A DNA stretch of 27,780 nt from Syntrophomonadaceae bacterium (GCA_003551865.1 PUNU01000121.1:1-27780), one strand, 5' to 3'; positions 15,707 to 24,359 are shown, numbered from the stretch's first letter. Numbers and translations: made by a program. The notes: a model not told the origin generated them from the letters alone.

Positions 15707-17014
15707 ATGAGATTGCAGGCCAATTATTCGTACCACTACCTGCCAAACGGAATCAGGCTGGTTTTTTTGCCTACCGCAAAATTTAAAACCATATCGGTCG
15801 GGTTTTTCCTGCACCAGGAGCTAAACCTTGAACTGGCTGCCAAAAATGCGCTTTTGCCGGCCGTGCTTGAACAGGGCTGCCGGATCTATCCCGATTACCT
15901 TACTTTGCAGAGGGAGCTGGAATACCTTTACGGGGCCGGATTTTCCAGTGATATTATCAAAAGCGGTGAGAAGCACGTACTAGCCTTTACCCTGGAGGCG
16001 GCCCACGGCCGTTATCTCGGGGAAAACGGTGCTATGCTGGACAGGGCCCTCTCCATGCTCGGATCTGTAATCGGCGATCCCCTCATTGTTGACGGAGCTT
16101 TCCGGGAGGACTATGTCAGCCAGGAAAAAAACCAGCTGAAAAAAGAAATAAAGGCCCTGCTTAATGACAAAATTGCCTATGCTCATGAGCGCTGCCTTAA
16201 TTTAATGTGTTCGGAAGAAAAGTTCGGAGTCTACAAACTGGGCCGCCTGGAGGATTACGAAAAGATAGACGCCGCCGCTCTTTACAGTTACTACCGGGAG
16301 ATTTTAATGCACAATCCCATTGACCTCTATGTAATCGGCGATCTTGAAGCCGGACAGGTTTTGGAGGCAGCCGGTGAAGCTTTTAACTTTTCTCGCAGTG
16401 TAAATACCAAATACCTGCCGGAAACGGAAATTGGGCAGCCGGTCGCAGAAGTCAAGCATTACACTGAAGAGATGAATGTCAACCAGGCCAAGCTGGTTCT
16501 CGGTTTTCGCACTTACACCGGCTTTCAAGATGCCCTGCACTGCCCTCTTTTGGTATACAGCGGCATCCTGGGTGGCTTTCCACATTCCAAACTGTTCACC
16601 AAGGTGCGGGAGGAAGCCAATTTGGCCTATTACATCATGTCCCGTCTGGAAAGGCATAAGGGGCTGATGCTGATTTCAGCCGGAATTAATGATGCCGATT
16701 ACAAAAATGCAAGGGAAATTATTGACCAGCAGGTGGCTGACATGGCCCTGGGAAATATCACCGATGCCGAGCTTGAGAATACGAAGCGGGGCTTGATTAA
16801 CCGGTTGAAATCCAAACAGGACAACCCCAACCAGATTATCAGTTTTCACCTGGACGGGTCGGTAGGAGGAAAAGTCTATACCATTGATGAACTGACTTCC
16901 GGGGTTGAGGCGGTTGGCAGGAAAGAAATTATGGAGGTAGCCCGGAGAGTTGAGCTGGATACAGTATATCTTCTGCGACCCGGGGAAGGAGGCGGTGAAG
17001 AAAATGGCCGATAA
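15707..17014 (+). CDS. ymfF: M16 family peptidase-like protein, inactive partner (YmfF-like)
   Basis: A 435-residue M16 (pitrilysin) fold protein. The place where the zinc motif HxxEH should be, after FLHQELNLELAAKNALLPAVLEQG, has no histidine pair, so this subunit is likely non-catalytic. The rest fits the family: YSGILGGFPHSKLFTKVREEANLAYYIMSRLERHKGLM is the C-terminal domain signature (R and Y in place). M16 enzymes often work as a catalytic plus a non-catalytic subunit, and the next gene supplies the intact motif. ATG 15707 is preceded by GGAGAGGAGGAGAG; the longer in-frame start at 15683 would lie upstream of this site. The stop overlaps the ymfH start by 11 bp. Confidence 0.85.
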   Translation: MRLQANYSYHYLPNGIRLVFLPTAKFKTISVGFFLHQELNLELAAKNALLPAVLEQGCRIYPDYLTLQRELEYLYGAGFSSDIIKSGEKHVLAFTLEAAHGRYLGENGAMLDRALSMLGSVIGDPLIVDGAFREDYVSQEKNQLKKEIKALLNDKIAYAHERCLNLMCSEEKFGVYKLGRLEDYEKIDAAALYSYYREILMHNPIDLYVIGDLEAGQVLEAAGEAFNFSRSVNTKYLPETEIGQPVAEVKHYTEEMNVNQAKLVLGFRTYTGFQDALHCPLLVYSGILGGFPHSKLFTKVREEANLAYYIMSRLERHKGLMLISAGINDADYKNAREIIDQQVADMALGNITDAELENTKRGLINRLKSKQDNPNQIISFHLDGSVGGKVYTIDELTSGVEAVGRKEIMEVARRVELDTVYLLRPGEGGGEENGR

Positions 17015-18314
17015 CTGCAGGCTGATTGAAAACCGGGCCCTACAGGAAACCCTTTATCATTACAGGGTTTACCCGGGGATGGATGTTTTTATCCTTCCCA
17101 GGCCGGGTTACCAAAAGAAATATGCAATATATTCCACACGCTTTGGTTCGATTGACAACCGCTTCCGGGTGGAACCGGAAGAAGAGGTAACAACGGTTCC
17201 CGATGGAGTGGCCCATTTTTTGGAGCACAAGCTTTTTGAATCCGAAGAGGGCAATGTTTTTGATCGTTTTGCTGCCCTGGGTGCCTCAGCCAATGCTTAC
17301 ACATCGTTCACCCAGACCACCTATCTCTTTTCATGCACGGAAAACTTTGAACAGAGCCTGGAGCAGCTGCTAAACTTTGTACAGGAACCTTATTTTACAG
17401 AAAAAACAGTGCAGAAAGAACAGGGCATCATCGCCCAGGAAATAAAAATGTATGAAGATCATCCTCACTGGCGGGTATTTTTTAACCTGCTCGAATCTTT
17501 GTACCAAGAGCATCCGGTACGCAATGACATTGCCGGCACCGTGGAGAGCATTTCTCGGATTACCCCGGACCTGCTCTATCGTTGTTACAACACATTTTAT
17601 CATCCAAGCAACATGGCCGTTTTTGTTGTTGGTGATCTGGAGCCGAACCTGGTCGGGAAGCAGGTGGAAGAAAACCTGGCCGGACGCGGTTATGAACCGA
17701 TGGGCCGGATAGTGCGGTTTTATCCATCGGAACCGGCCGGGGTTGCCCGGCGGAGATCGGTGCAGGAGCTGGTCGTCTCCGAACCGATCTTTTTGCTCGG
17801 ATTTAAGGATGCGGTGGTGGAAAACCTGCAGACTCGGGATCTGATGCGCCGGGAAATCCTGATGGAACTTGTAATTGACATAATTTTCGGGACCAGCGAA
17901 CCGCTTTACAATGACCTCTACCGTGAAAATTTAATCGACGATAATTTCGGGACGGAGTATACGGCTGAAAACAGCTACGGTTATACAATGGTCGGGGGAG
18001 AAACCAGGGATCCCGACCAGCTCTACGGGCGGATCATGGACGCCGTGGAAGAAGTGAATAAAAAGGGCATCGGCGCTGAACAATTCGAACGCCATCGCCG
18101 CAAATTGCTCGGTGATTATGTCAGGCGTTTCAACTCGTTGGAATTCATTGCCAACAACTATCTGGCTTACCGCTTCCGGGGTACGGAGCTTTTTGACCTG
18201 CCCACCATACTCCAGGAAGTCAAACGCGAGCAGGCCCAGAGTTTGGTTAAAGAAAACCTCGATCCTGATCGCCATGCCGTTTCGATTGTTACTCCCGGCG
18301 ATTCTGGCATGTAG
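17004..18314 (+). CDS. ymfH: M16 family zinc peptidase, catalytic partner (YmfH-like)
   Basis: A 436-residue zinc metallopeptidase. The inverted zinc motif HFLEH is at residues 71-75, followed by FESEEGNVFDRFAALGASANAYTS and the downstream glutamate region EQGIIAQEIKMYED (139-152). It overlaps ymfF by 11 bp and should form a heterodimer with it, as the ymfF/ymfH pairs of Bacillus do; the physiological substrate (peptide fragments or a modified peptide) is unknown. ATG 17004 is used; AGGAGG lies 11 bases upstream with GGTGAAG nearer. The in-frame extension to 16950 is inside ymfF and unsupported. No ymfI/ymfM neighbours follow; a separate promoter starts the next gene. Confidence 0.88.
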   Translation: MADNCRLIENRALQETLYHYRVYPGMDVFILPRPGYQKKYAIYSTRFGSIDNRFRVEPEEEVTTVPDGVAHFLEHKLFESEEGNVFDRFAALGASANAYTSFTQTTYLFSCTENFEQSLEQLLNFVQEPYFTEKTVQKEQGIIAQEIKMYEDHPHWRVFFNLLESLYQEHPVRNDIAGTVESISRITPDLLYRCYNTFYHPSNMAVFVVGDLEPNLVGKQVEENLAGRGYEPMGRIVRFYPSEPAGVARRRSVQELVVSEPIFLLGFKDAVVENLQTRDLMRREILMELVIDIIFGTSEPLYNDLYRENLIDDNFGTEYTAENSYGYTMVGGETRDPDQLYGRIMDAVEEVNKKGIGAEQFERHRRKLLGDYVRRFNSLEFIANNYLAYRFRGTELFDLPTILQEVKREQAQSLVKENLDPDRHAVSIVTPGDSGM

Positions 18315-18406
18315 TAGAGCCACGGGGTTCAAGTATGCCGCATTTTTATTCCTGCTAAAACGACAGGGACTGCCTTCACCAGGTGCTTCTGCAGCTTCTC
18401 CAGGTA

Positions 18407-18435
18407 TTGATTTTTTTCAGCTGCCGGGTTAAAAT
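18407..18435 (+). promoter_or_regulatory. Sigma-A-type promoter of the fusion gene
   Basis: TTGATT (18407-18412) and TAAAAT (18430-18435) are exactly 17 bp apart. Transcription would start near 18442, just before the double palindrome at 18447-18466. Confidence 0.6.
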
Positions 18436-18446
18436 GGCAGTATTGA

Positions 18447-18466
18447 TGTGCACATTATTGTGCACA
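18447..18466. promoter_or_regulatory. Operator-like double palindrome TGTGCACA-TTAT-TGTGCACA
   Basis: Two copies of the self-complementary octamer TGTGCACA are separated by 4 bp, 20 bases before the start codon of the fusion gene and just downstream of its predicted promoter. Such symmetry and position suit a repressor site; as RNA it would also form an 8-bp stem with a 4-base loop ahead of the ribosome site. The binding protein is unknown. Confidence 0.55.
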
Positions 18467-18486
18467 AAGCAATTGGAGGCCACACC

Positions 18487-21105
18487 ATGAATAATTTTAC
18501 CCGCTATGTTAACCCGCACCTGGGGAAGATGTTGGAAAGCATTAAGCTGGATCAAAAATATGTCCGCGGCGAAGGCTGCTATCTTTATGACGAAGAAGGC
18601 AGCCGCTACCTTGATTGTATTGCCGCATACGGAGCCTTGCCTTTCGGGCACAACCCTGGATTGATGTGGGAAGAAATCAACCGCTTTTCCGGTGCCAAGG
18701 AACCAAACTTCATTCAACCCTCGGCCCTTGATGCCGCCGGCGAGCTTGCCGGCCGCCTGGTTGAACTGGCCCCGGAAGGGCTTGATTATGTCACTTTTGC
18801 CAACAGCGGCGCTGAAGCGGTAGAAGCGGCGATCAAGCTTTGCCGCTCGGCTGCCGGGCGCCCGGGTATCCTGGCCACTGAAAACAGTTTTCACGGCAAA
18901 ACTTTTGGGGCATTATCGGCCACCGGCAACCCCGGTTACCAGGAAGCTTTCTGCGCCCCGGCCGAGCACTTTGCACATATCCCCTTCGGCGATACCGATG
19001 CCCTGGAGAAGGAACTTTCCGCCCGCCCCGGTTACTATGCCGCCTTTATGGTCGAACCGATCCAGGGTGAAGGCGGTATTGTCGAACCGCCTGCCGGTTA
19101 TCTGGCTGAAGCCGGGAAGGTTTGTGAAAAGCACGGGGTGTTTTTGGTCCTCGACGAAATCCAAACCGGCCTGGGTCGGACCGGCAGCCTTTTTGCCTGT
19201 GTGCAGGAAGAAGTAATACCCGACGTATTGGTCCTGGCCAAGGCCCTGGGCGGTGGAATTATGCCGCTCGGTGCCTGCCTTAGCAATGACAGGGTCTATA
19301 ACGAGGACTTTGCCCTCAAGCATTCTTCGACCTTTGCCGGCAATTCGCTGGCCTGCAGGGTTGGCCTCAAAGTGCTCGATATTCTTACCGATGAGGAAAA
19401 CAACCTGCTTAAACAGGTCCGGGCCCGCGGTCGTTTGTTTAAGAGAGGTCTTCTTGAGCTGCAGCAAAAATACCCCGATCTAATCAAAGCTGTCAGAGGG
19501 CGCGGCTTGATGTTGGGCGTGGAGTTTAATATGGAACGGGAGCAGTTTCCGGGCAGCCTGCTGGGAGTAATGGCCGAGCAGGAACTGCTGACACCGGCAA
19601 TTTCTTCCTACCTGCTGAACGTGGAAAAAGTTCGGGTGGCCCCCACTTTAAACGGCAGTGCCGTAATACGGGTCGAACCCCCCCTGATTATTGATGAAGC
19701 CCAGTGCCGGGAAGCCTTGAAAGGGCTGGATGCGATGCTCGATGCCTTGAGCGAAGGTAATACTGCCCGCTTTCTTTCTTACCTGGTGCGACCGGATAAC
19801 GGGGAAAGTTGTTCCGGATTCGCACCCTACCGGGCTCCCGAAGTTGTCCCCGGCGACAGCTCGGACGAAGGGCGTTTTGCTTTCCTTATCCATGCTCTTG
19901 ATTTAAAAAATTATTATCAGTTTGATAGAAGTCTCAAGGCTTTCAGCGAAGAAGAGCTGTCTGAGCTCACCGGCAGGTTTGGTGATCTTGTCGAGCCTTT
20001 CGTTGCCGGCCGCACCAGGATAATTTCTCAAGCCGGCAAATCCGCCTACGGTGAATTTATCGCCCTGCCTCGCACTACCGATGAGTTTTTGGAAATGCCG
20101 CGCAAACAGGTCCTGGCCGAGTTGAAAGCGGCCGTGGCCCTGGCCCGTGAGCGGGGGGCCAGGATAGTCGGCCTGGGTGCATTTACTGCTGTGGCTTCCA
20201 TGGGCGGCCTTTACCTGAAAAACGAGGGAGTGCCGATTACCACCGGCAACAGCTATACCGTGGTAGCCGCCGTCGATGCAGTAAATACGGCTACAGAGAA
20301 ACTGCAGGTCGACCGCTCACAGGTCACGGCCGGAATAGTGGGAGCGGCCGGTTCTATTGGCCGCGGTATTTCGCTCTTGCTTTCTGAAACCATGCCCCGC
20401 CTGGTCCTGATCGGCAACCCGAACAACCGGACCGCCAGCGAGAGACTGCACCTGGTGGCTGCTGAAATATACCGTTACCAGTCGGCACTGCTCAGACAGG
20501 GAAGGCCTCTTAAGCCTGGTAGTATGGGGCATCTTTTGGCAGACTGTTCTGATCTGCCTTCTCCCGATGCACCGATGGAAGCTTTTGAAGCTTTTGCCGA
20601 CGGCGAAGGACGCCGCAGGGGTTTGATCGAATTTTCCACTGATATCGATGCCGTGCTGGCCCGGACAGATGTGGTGATCAGTGCTACCAGCGCTACAGAA
20701 AAAGTAATCCATGCCGGAAATTTAAAAGCCGGTGCGATCGTATGTGACATCTCACGCCCGGCCAACGTCAGTGAAGAAGTTGACCGGGCCCGGCCCGATG
20801 TGCTGGTCATCGACGGCGGGATAATAGAGGTGCCCGGATTGCCTTCACTGGGCTGGGATTTCGGTTTCGAAGAAGGTCTGGCTTATGCCTGCATGGCCGA
20901 AACGATGATGCTTGCCTTGGAGCAGCATTATGAGCACTACAGCCTGGGGTCGTCAGGGGTTAACCTCGAATCGATTTTGCAGACCAGGTACTGGGCCGCC
21001 GAACACGGCTTCAAGCTTGCCACCTTCCGCAGTTTTAACCGGCCCTTGAGCAGTGAGAGCTGGCGAAAGCTGCTGGAGACCCGCCGCGAACTGGCCGTGC
21101 GCTGA
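18487..21105 (+). CDS. Fusion: class III (PLP) aminotransferase + acyl-ACP-reductase-like (AAR) domain
   Basis: An 872-residue two-enzyme protein. Residues 1 to about 420 are a class III aminotransferase of the ornithine/putrescine type: TFANSGAEAVEAAIK, HGKTFGALSATG, EPIQGEGGI, D223 in DEIQTGLGRTG, PLP lysine K252 in LAKALGGG, and SSTFAGNSLACRV. After a linker, residues about 460-870 resemble cyanobacterial long-chain acyl-ACP reductase: VGLGAFTAVASMGG, ITTGNSYTVVAAVDAV, the Rossmann loop GAAGSIGRG (619-627), an insertion of about 50 residues, VISATSATEKVI, VIDGGIIEVPG, and C802 in AYACMAET, lining up with the acyl-carrying Cys of AAR (FACFAES). Inference: an activated acyl group is reduced to an aldehyde, then aminated (or the reverse). 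ATG 18487 has TTGGAGG at 7 bases. Carrier, chain length and amino donor are unknown. Confidence 0.85.
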   Translation: MNNFTRYVNPHLGKMLESIKLDQKYVRGEGCYLYDEEGSRYLDCIAAYGALPFGHNPGLMWEEINRFSGAKEPNFIQPSALDAAGELAGRLVELAPEGLDYVTFANSGAEAVEAAIKLCRSAAGRPGILATENSFHGKTFGALSATGNPGYQEAFCAPAEHFAHIPFGDTDALEKELSARPGYYAAFMVEPIQGEGGIVEPPAGYLAEAGKVCEKHGVFLVLDEIQTGLGRTGSLFACVQEEVIPDVLVLAKALGGGIMPLGACLSNDRVYNEDFALKHSSTFAGNSLACRVGLKVLDILTDEENNLLKQVRARGRLFKRGLLELQQKYPDLIKAVRGRGLMLGVEFNMEREQFPGSLLGVMAEQELLTPAISSYLLNVEKVRVAPTLNGSAVIRVEPPLIIDEAQCREALKGLDAMLDALSEGNTARFLSYLVRPDNGESCSGFAPYRAPEVVPGDSSDEGRFAFLIHALDLKNYYQFDRSLKAFSEEELSELTGRFGDLVEPFVAGRTRIISQAGKSAYGEFIALPRTTDEFLEMPRKQVLAELKAAVALARERGARIVGLGAFTAVASMGGLYLKNEGVPITTGNSYTVVAAVDAVNTATEKLQVDRSQVTAGIVGAAGSIGRGISLLLSETMPRLVLIGNPNNRTASERLHLVAAEIYRYQSALLRQGRPLKPGSMGHLLADCSDLPSPDAPMEAFEAFADGEGRRRGLIEFSTDIDAVLARTDVVISATSATEKVIHAGNLKAGAIVCDISRPANVSEEVDRARPDVLVIDGGIIEVPGLPSLGWDFGFEEGLAYACMAETMMLALEQHYEHYSLGSSGVNLESILQTRYWAAEHGFKLATFRSFNRPLSSESWRKLLETRRELAVR

Positions 21106-21118
21106 AAACTGTGTTAGA

Positions 21119-21161
21119 ATTAACAGGTGTTGAATTTCTTAATCGGCAAAGATCTGTTAAT
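21119..21161 (+). repeat. Inverted repeat ahead of proS
   Basis: ATTAACAG (21119-21126) and CTGTTAAT (21154-21161) are exact complements 27 bases apart in the short gap before proS. It could be an operator or a leader stem; no T-box core or terminator accompanies it. Confidence 0.35.
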
Positions 21162-21184
21162 TAGATCCGGAAAGGGTGACAGCC

Positions 21185-22657
21185 GTGGAACAGAAAAGCA
21201 AACACGAAAACCGGAACCATGATAAAGAATTTGTCAAGGAGATAACGCCCAAATCGGTTGACTACTCGCAGTGGTACATTGATGTAATCTTAAAGGCGGA
21301 AATGATGGATTATGCTCCTGTAAAGGGTTTTATGGCCATCCGCCCATCCGGTTATGTCCTCTGGGAAACCATCAAAGAACTTCTGGACCGCAGGTTTAAG
21401 GAGACCGGTCATCAAAATGCTTATTTTCCCCTCTTTATACCGCAGGAATTATTGCAGAAAGAAGCCGAACACGTTGAAGGCTTTGCCCCCGAAGTCGCCT
21501 GGGTAACCAAGGGCGGTGGAGAAGTGCTGGCCGAACCGCTGGTGGTCCGGCCTACTTCCGAAGCAATAATCTGCGATTTTTATTCACGCTGGGTCCAGTC
21601 TTGGCGCGATCTCCCGGTGTTGATCAACCAGTGGTGCAATGTTGTCCGCTGGGAAAAAGCAACCAGGCCCTTTTTACGCACCTCTGAATTTCTCTGGCAG
21701 GAGGGACATACCTGTCACCGCACCGAGGAAGAAGCGGAGGATGAAACTCTTAAAATGCTTGAGGTTTACCGGGAGTTTCTGGAGACGGAAATGGCAATTC
21801 CGTCCCTGGTGGGACGCAAATCGGAACGGGAAAAATTTGCCGGAGCCCTGCGCACCTACTGTGTGGAAGCCCTGATGAGCGACGGCCGGGCCCTGCAGGC
21901 AGGCACTTCCCACAACCTGGGCCAGCATTTTGCCAAAGTCTTTGATATAACTTACCTCGATCAGGACGATCGGCTAAAATATGTTTGGCAGACCTCGTGG
22001 GGAGTTTCAACCAGATTGATCGGTGCCCTGATCATGGTTCATGGCGATGACCGCGGGCTGGTGCTCCCTCCCCGCTTGGCCCCGACCCAGGCTGTGATTG
22101 TTCCAATTTTAACCAAAAAAGACCGGCAGCGTGTTCTCGAGGCCGCAGCTGAGCTGGGCACCCTGCTTAAAGAGAGGGTCAGGGTGCGACTGGACGATCG
22201 TGAAGAGTACTCGCCGGGTTGGAAATTTAACGATTGGGAAATGCGGGGCGTGCCGATCCGGATCGAGATAGGCCCCCGCGACCTGGACAAAGACCAGGTT
22301 GTTCTGGCGCGCCGGGACACCGGCGAAAAAGAATTTGTGCCCCGTGAAGAAATTGCCGCCCGGCTGCTCCGCCTCCTGGATGAAATGCAAAACGACATGC
22401 TGCGGCGGGCCCTCGAATTTCGAGAAGCCAATACCCGCAGAGGTTCCGACTACGAAGAGTTTAAAAATATTATGGAAGAAAAGCGCGGCTTTTTTATTGC
22501 TCCCTGGTGCGGCGATGACAGCTGTGAAGAAAAAGTAAAAGAGGATACCAGGGCAACAATTCGCCTGATACCGTTTAATGAAAAGCCGGCAAATGAAAAC
22601 TGCATTGTTTGCGGTCAAAAAGCGGTCGAGACAACCTACCTGGCCCGGGCCTACTAG
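21185..22657 (+). CDS. proS: Prolyl-tRNA synthetase, archaeal/eukaryote type (ProS type 3)
   Basis: Charges tRNA-Pro with proline. About 490 residues, without the editing insertion of the long bacterial type. Class II motifs are plain: the motif 1 region ..GFMAIRPSGYVLWETI, proline pocket LVVRPTSEAII, motif 2 RWEKATRPFLRTSEFLWQEGHT, the AGTSHNLGQ loop, and motif 3 GVSTRLIGALIMVHGDDRGLVLPP. The C-terminal zinc-binding domain carries four Cys (WCGDDSCEE and NCIVCGQ), and the chain ends in a Tyr (ARAY), as usual for this type. GTG 21185 is preferred because AAAGGG sits 8 bases upstream; GTG 21176, three codons earlier, overlaps that site. Type 3 ProS is common in some Clostridia and thermophiles. 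Confidence 0.95.
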   Translation: MEQKSKHENRNHDKEFVKEITPKSVDYSQWYIDVILKAEMMDYAPVKGFMAIRPSGYVLWETIKELLDRRFKETGHQNAYFPLFIPQELLQKEAEHVEGFAPEVAWVTKGGGEVLAEPLVVRPTSEAIICDFYSRWVQSWRDLPVLINQWCNVVRWEKATRPFLRTSEFLWQEGHTCHRTEEEAEDETLKMLEVYREFLETEMAIPSLVGRKSEREKFAGALRTYCVEALMSDGRALQAGTSHNLGQHFAKVFDITYLDQDDRLKYVWQTSWGVSTRLIGALIMVHGDDRGLVLPPRLAPTQAVIVPILTKKDRQRVLEAAAELGTLLKERVRVRLDDREEYSPGWKFNDWEMRGVPIRIEIGPRDLDKDQVVLARRDTGEKEFVPREEIAARLLRLLDEMQNDMLRRALEFREANTRRGSDYEEFKNIMEEKRGFFIAPWCGDDSCEEKVKEDTRATIRLIPFNEKPANENCIVCGQKAVETTYLARAY

Positions 22658-22750
22658 TGTCCGGTTAAACAATCAAGAGCTTGATTTGGTAATTTTTACA
22701 ACAACTATCTTTAAGACAGAACAAACTTAGTTGACAGGTCACTGGGAAAG

Positions 22751-23341
22751 ATGGATAAAAAAGCAATCCGCAGAAGAATCATCAGACAGCGCGACCGGCT
22801 GTCGCAAGAAGAAATAGCCGGTAAAAGCAGGAGTATAGCCGAACAACTCTACGCTCTTCCCGTTTATCGCAATGCCCGAAAAGTGATGTTTTTTATCACA
22901 TTCGGCAGTGAAGTCGATACCAGACCCATGGTTGAAGAGGCAATCAAAAAAGGCAAGATGGCGTTTGCTCCCAAGGCTGTGGCGGAAAACCGTGAACTTA
23001 TCCCCTCGCGGATCCTGGACCGGGAAAGTGACCTGGCTCCCGGTGCCTATAATATTCCTGAGCCCACAGAGACAACTCTTCGTCCAATTGAACCGGAAGC
23101 CATTGACCTGGTAATCGTACCCGGAGTTGCATTTGATCTAAAAGGAAACCGCCTGGGTTATGGAGGCGGTTATTATGATCGGTTTTTTAAAAGATTGGAT
23201 CCTTTGACGCCCCTCGTGGCTCCGGCATTTGAACTGCAGCTGTTGCAGGAGGTGCCGGTAGACAAATGGGACCGCCGGGTGGACATAATCATTACCGAAA
23301 AAAGAGTGATAAGCACTAATCGCAAAAAGAAAACCACATAA
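22751..23341 (+). CDS. 5-formyltetrahydrofolate cyclo-ligase
   Basis: Converts 5-formyl-THF to 5,10-methenyl-THF with ATP, recovering folate for one-carbon metabolism (relevant to an anaerobe with the acetyl-CoA pathway). The 196-residue protein has the N-terminal basic helix KKAIRRRIIRQRDRLS, FFITFGSEVDTRPMVEEA, and the nucleotide/folate motif GVAFDLKGNRLGYGGGYYDRFF. ATG 22751 has GGGAAAG just upstream. It follows proS by 93 bp and converges with the TetR gene, ending only 28 bp from it; the C-terminus is Lys-rich. No clear terminator is seen between them. Confidence 0.93.
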   Translation: MDKKAIRRRIIRQRDRLSQEEIAGKSRSIAEQLYALPVYRNARKVMFFITFGSEVDTRPMVEEAIKKGKMAFAPKAVAENRELIPSRILDRESDLAPGAYNIPEPTETTLRPIEPEAIDLVIVPGVAFDLKGNRLGYGGGYYDRFFKRLDPLTPLVAPAFELQLLQEVPVDKWDRRVDIIITEKRVISTNRKKKTT

Positions 23342-23369
23342 CCCTGTACGCCGGTTGTTGATACTAATT

Positions 23370-23996
23370 CTATTTGCTGCCACTTTGATTAAAGAAACCG
23401 TGAAATAGCATATCGACGATGATCCCGGCGATATGCTCCAGATTTGTTTCTCTTTCATTAACTACCTCCCAGATAAAACGATCCACCAGGAGGATATATG
23501 CCTTGGCCACGGTTTCGATATCAAATTCCTTGGCCAGGCCTTTTTCCTGGGAGTAATTAAAGGAACGGGCGGCATTTTCTATGAAATGATCTTTAATATT
23601 ATACCAGTGGTTGGCGATCGATTTTGATTGGCCCAGTGCTTCCTGGTAGACCTTCATGATCGGGCGGTGCTGTTCTGCAAGGCGGAAAGAAGTCAATACC
23701 AGTTCGTAATAAGCCTTGCGTGCTTCGTCTTGTGAGACGGGGGCAAAAGGAACTTCTAAAAGGTTGTAAAACTCTGCCAGCACATTGTCAACGACTTTGT
23801 TTAAGATGTCGTCCTTACCTTTGAAATGGCTGTAGACTGTGCCGTAACCAACTTTTGCCTGCTGGCTGATTTTGGCGATGGTTGTTTTTGCGTATCCTTC
23901 GCTCAGAAAAACTTCCAGGGCAGTGTCTAAAATAAGTTTGCGGGTAATCCGGCTCCGCAAATAGCGGCGCGGCCTTCTTGGGGCAGGCTTGTCCAC
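23370..23996 (-). CDS. TetR/AcrR family transcriptional regulator
   Basis: A 208-residue regulator. Residues about 15-62 are the TetR DNA-binding domain: RSRITRKLILDTALEVFLSEGYAKTTIAKISQQAKVGYGTVYSHFKGKDDIL, here with the usual G-Y-T-V-Y-HF recognition helix. The helical C-terminal ligand domain (NVLAEFYNLL.., YYELVLTSFRLAEQHRP) is not diagnostic; its size and layout are like regulators of fatty-acid or drug-efflux genes. The GTG start at 23994-23996 has TAAGGAGG 10 bases upstream. Its promoter lies at 24047-24075. No obvious target gene is adjacent; self-regulation is likely but not proven. Confidence 0.88.
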   Translation of the reverse strand: MDKPAPRRPRRYLRSRITRKLILDTALEVFLSEGYAKTTIAKISQQAKVGYGTVYSHFKGKDDILNKVVDNVLAEFYNLLEVPFAPVSQDEARKAYYELVLTSFRLAEQHRPIMKVYQEALGQSKSIANHWYNIKDHFIENAARSFNYSQEKGLAKEFDIETVAKAYILLVDRFIWEVVNERETNLEHIAGIIVDMLFHGFFNQSGSK

Positions 23997-24046
23997 TGTT
24001 TAAAACCTCCTTACTCTTGTAGTGTGTCTTTTTAATTCTTGACGAC

Positions 24047-24075
24047 AGTATATCATTTTATAAAAATATTTTCAA
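24047..24075 (-). promoter_or_regulatory. Promoter of the TetR gene
   Basis: On the minus strand TTGAAA (24070-24075) and TATACT (24047-24052) are 17 bp apart, a strong sigma-A promoter. An AT-rich 8-bp inverted repeat TTTTATAA / TTATAAAA (24056-24063 and 24089-24096) brackets the -35 box and might be an operator, but low complexity makes it weak evidence. Confidence 0.6.
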
Positions 24076-24359
24076 AGCTTATTTTTCGTTATAAAACCTA
24101 TCAATAGCAAGAAAAAAGGTTCTTTTGCATTTCATTTTCTGATTTAGTAATATAAGATAATGGGGTTGAAGGCCGTGAGAGTACTGATGTTTTAAGCCGC
24201 CTTCAGTCGGCCGGCCGTAGACAAAGCCCGGTATAATATGCATTATCCCGTTTTTAAAGCTTCTTAATACTACAGCGCAATATCCGGGAATTAGCGGAGC
24301 AATGATGTAGGCTAAATTTGTGCTGTAGTGTTAAAAGATTACTCTGCGAGGTAGGCAAC
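24076..24359. other. Gene-free region upstream of the metallophosphoesterase
   Basis: About 280 bp without a credible ORF. The left part is AT-rich; TATAAT at 24232-24237 is a possible -10 box without a good -35. The notable element is the long inverted repeat at 24264-24334, listed separately. Confidence 0.5.
24264..24334. repeat. 17-bp imperfect inverted repeat before the metallophosphoesterase gene
   Basis: TTAATACTACAGCGCAA (24264-24280) and TTGTGCTGTAGTGTTAA (24318-24334) pair at 15 of 17 positions (the two others are G-U capable as RNA in one orientation) around 37 bases. It ends 25 bases before the start codon. It could be a leader stem or the remains of a small palindromic element. 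Confidence 0.5.
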
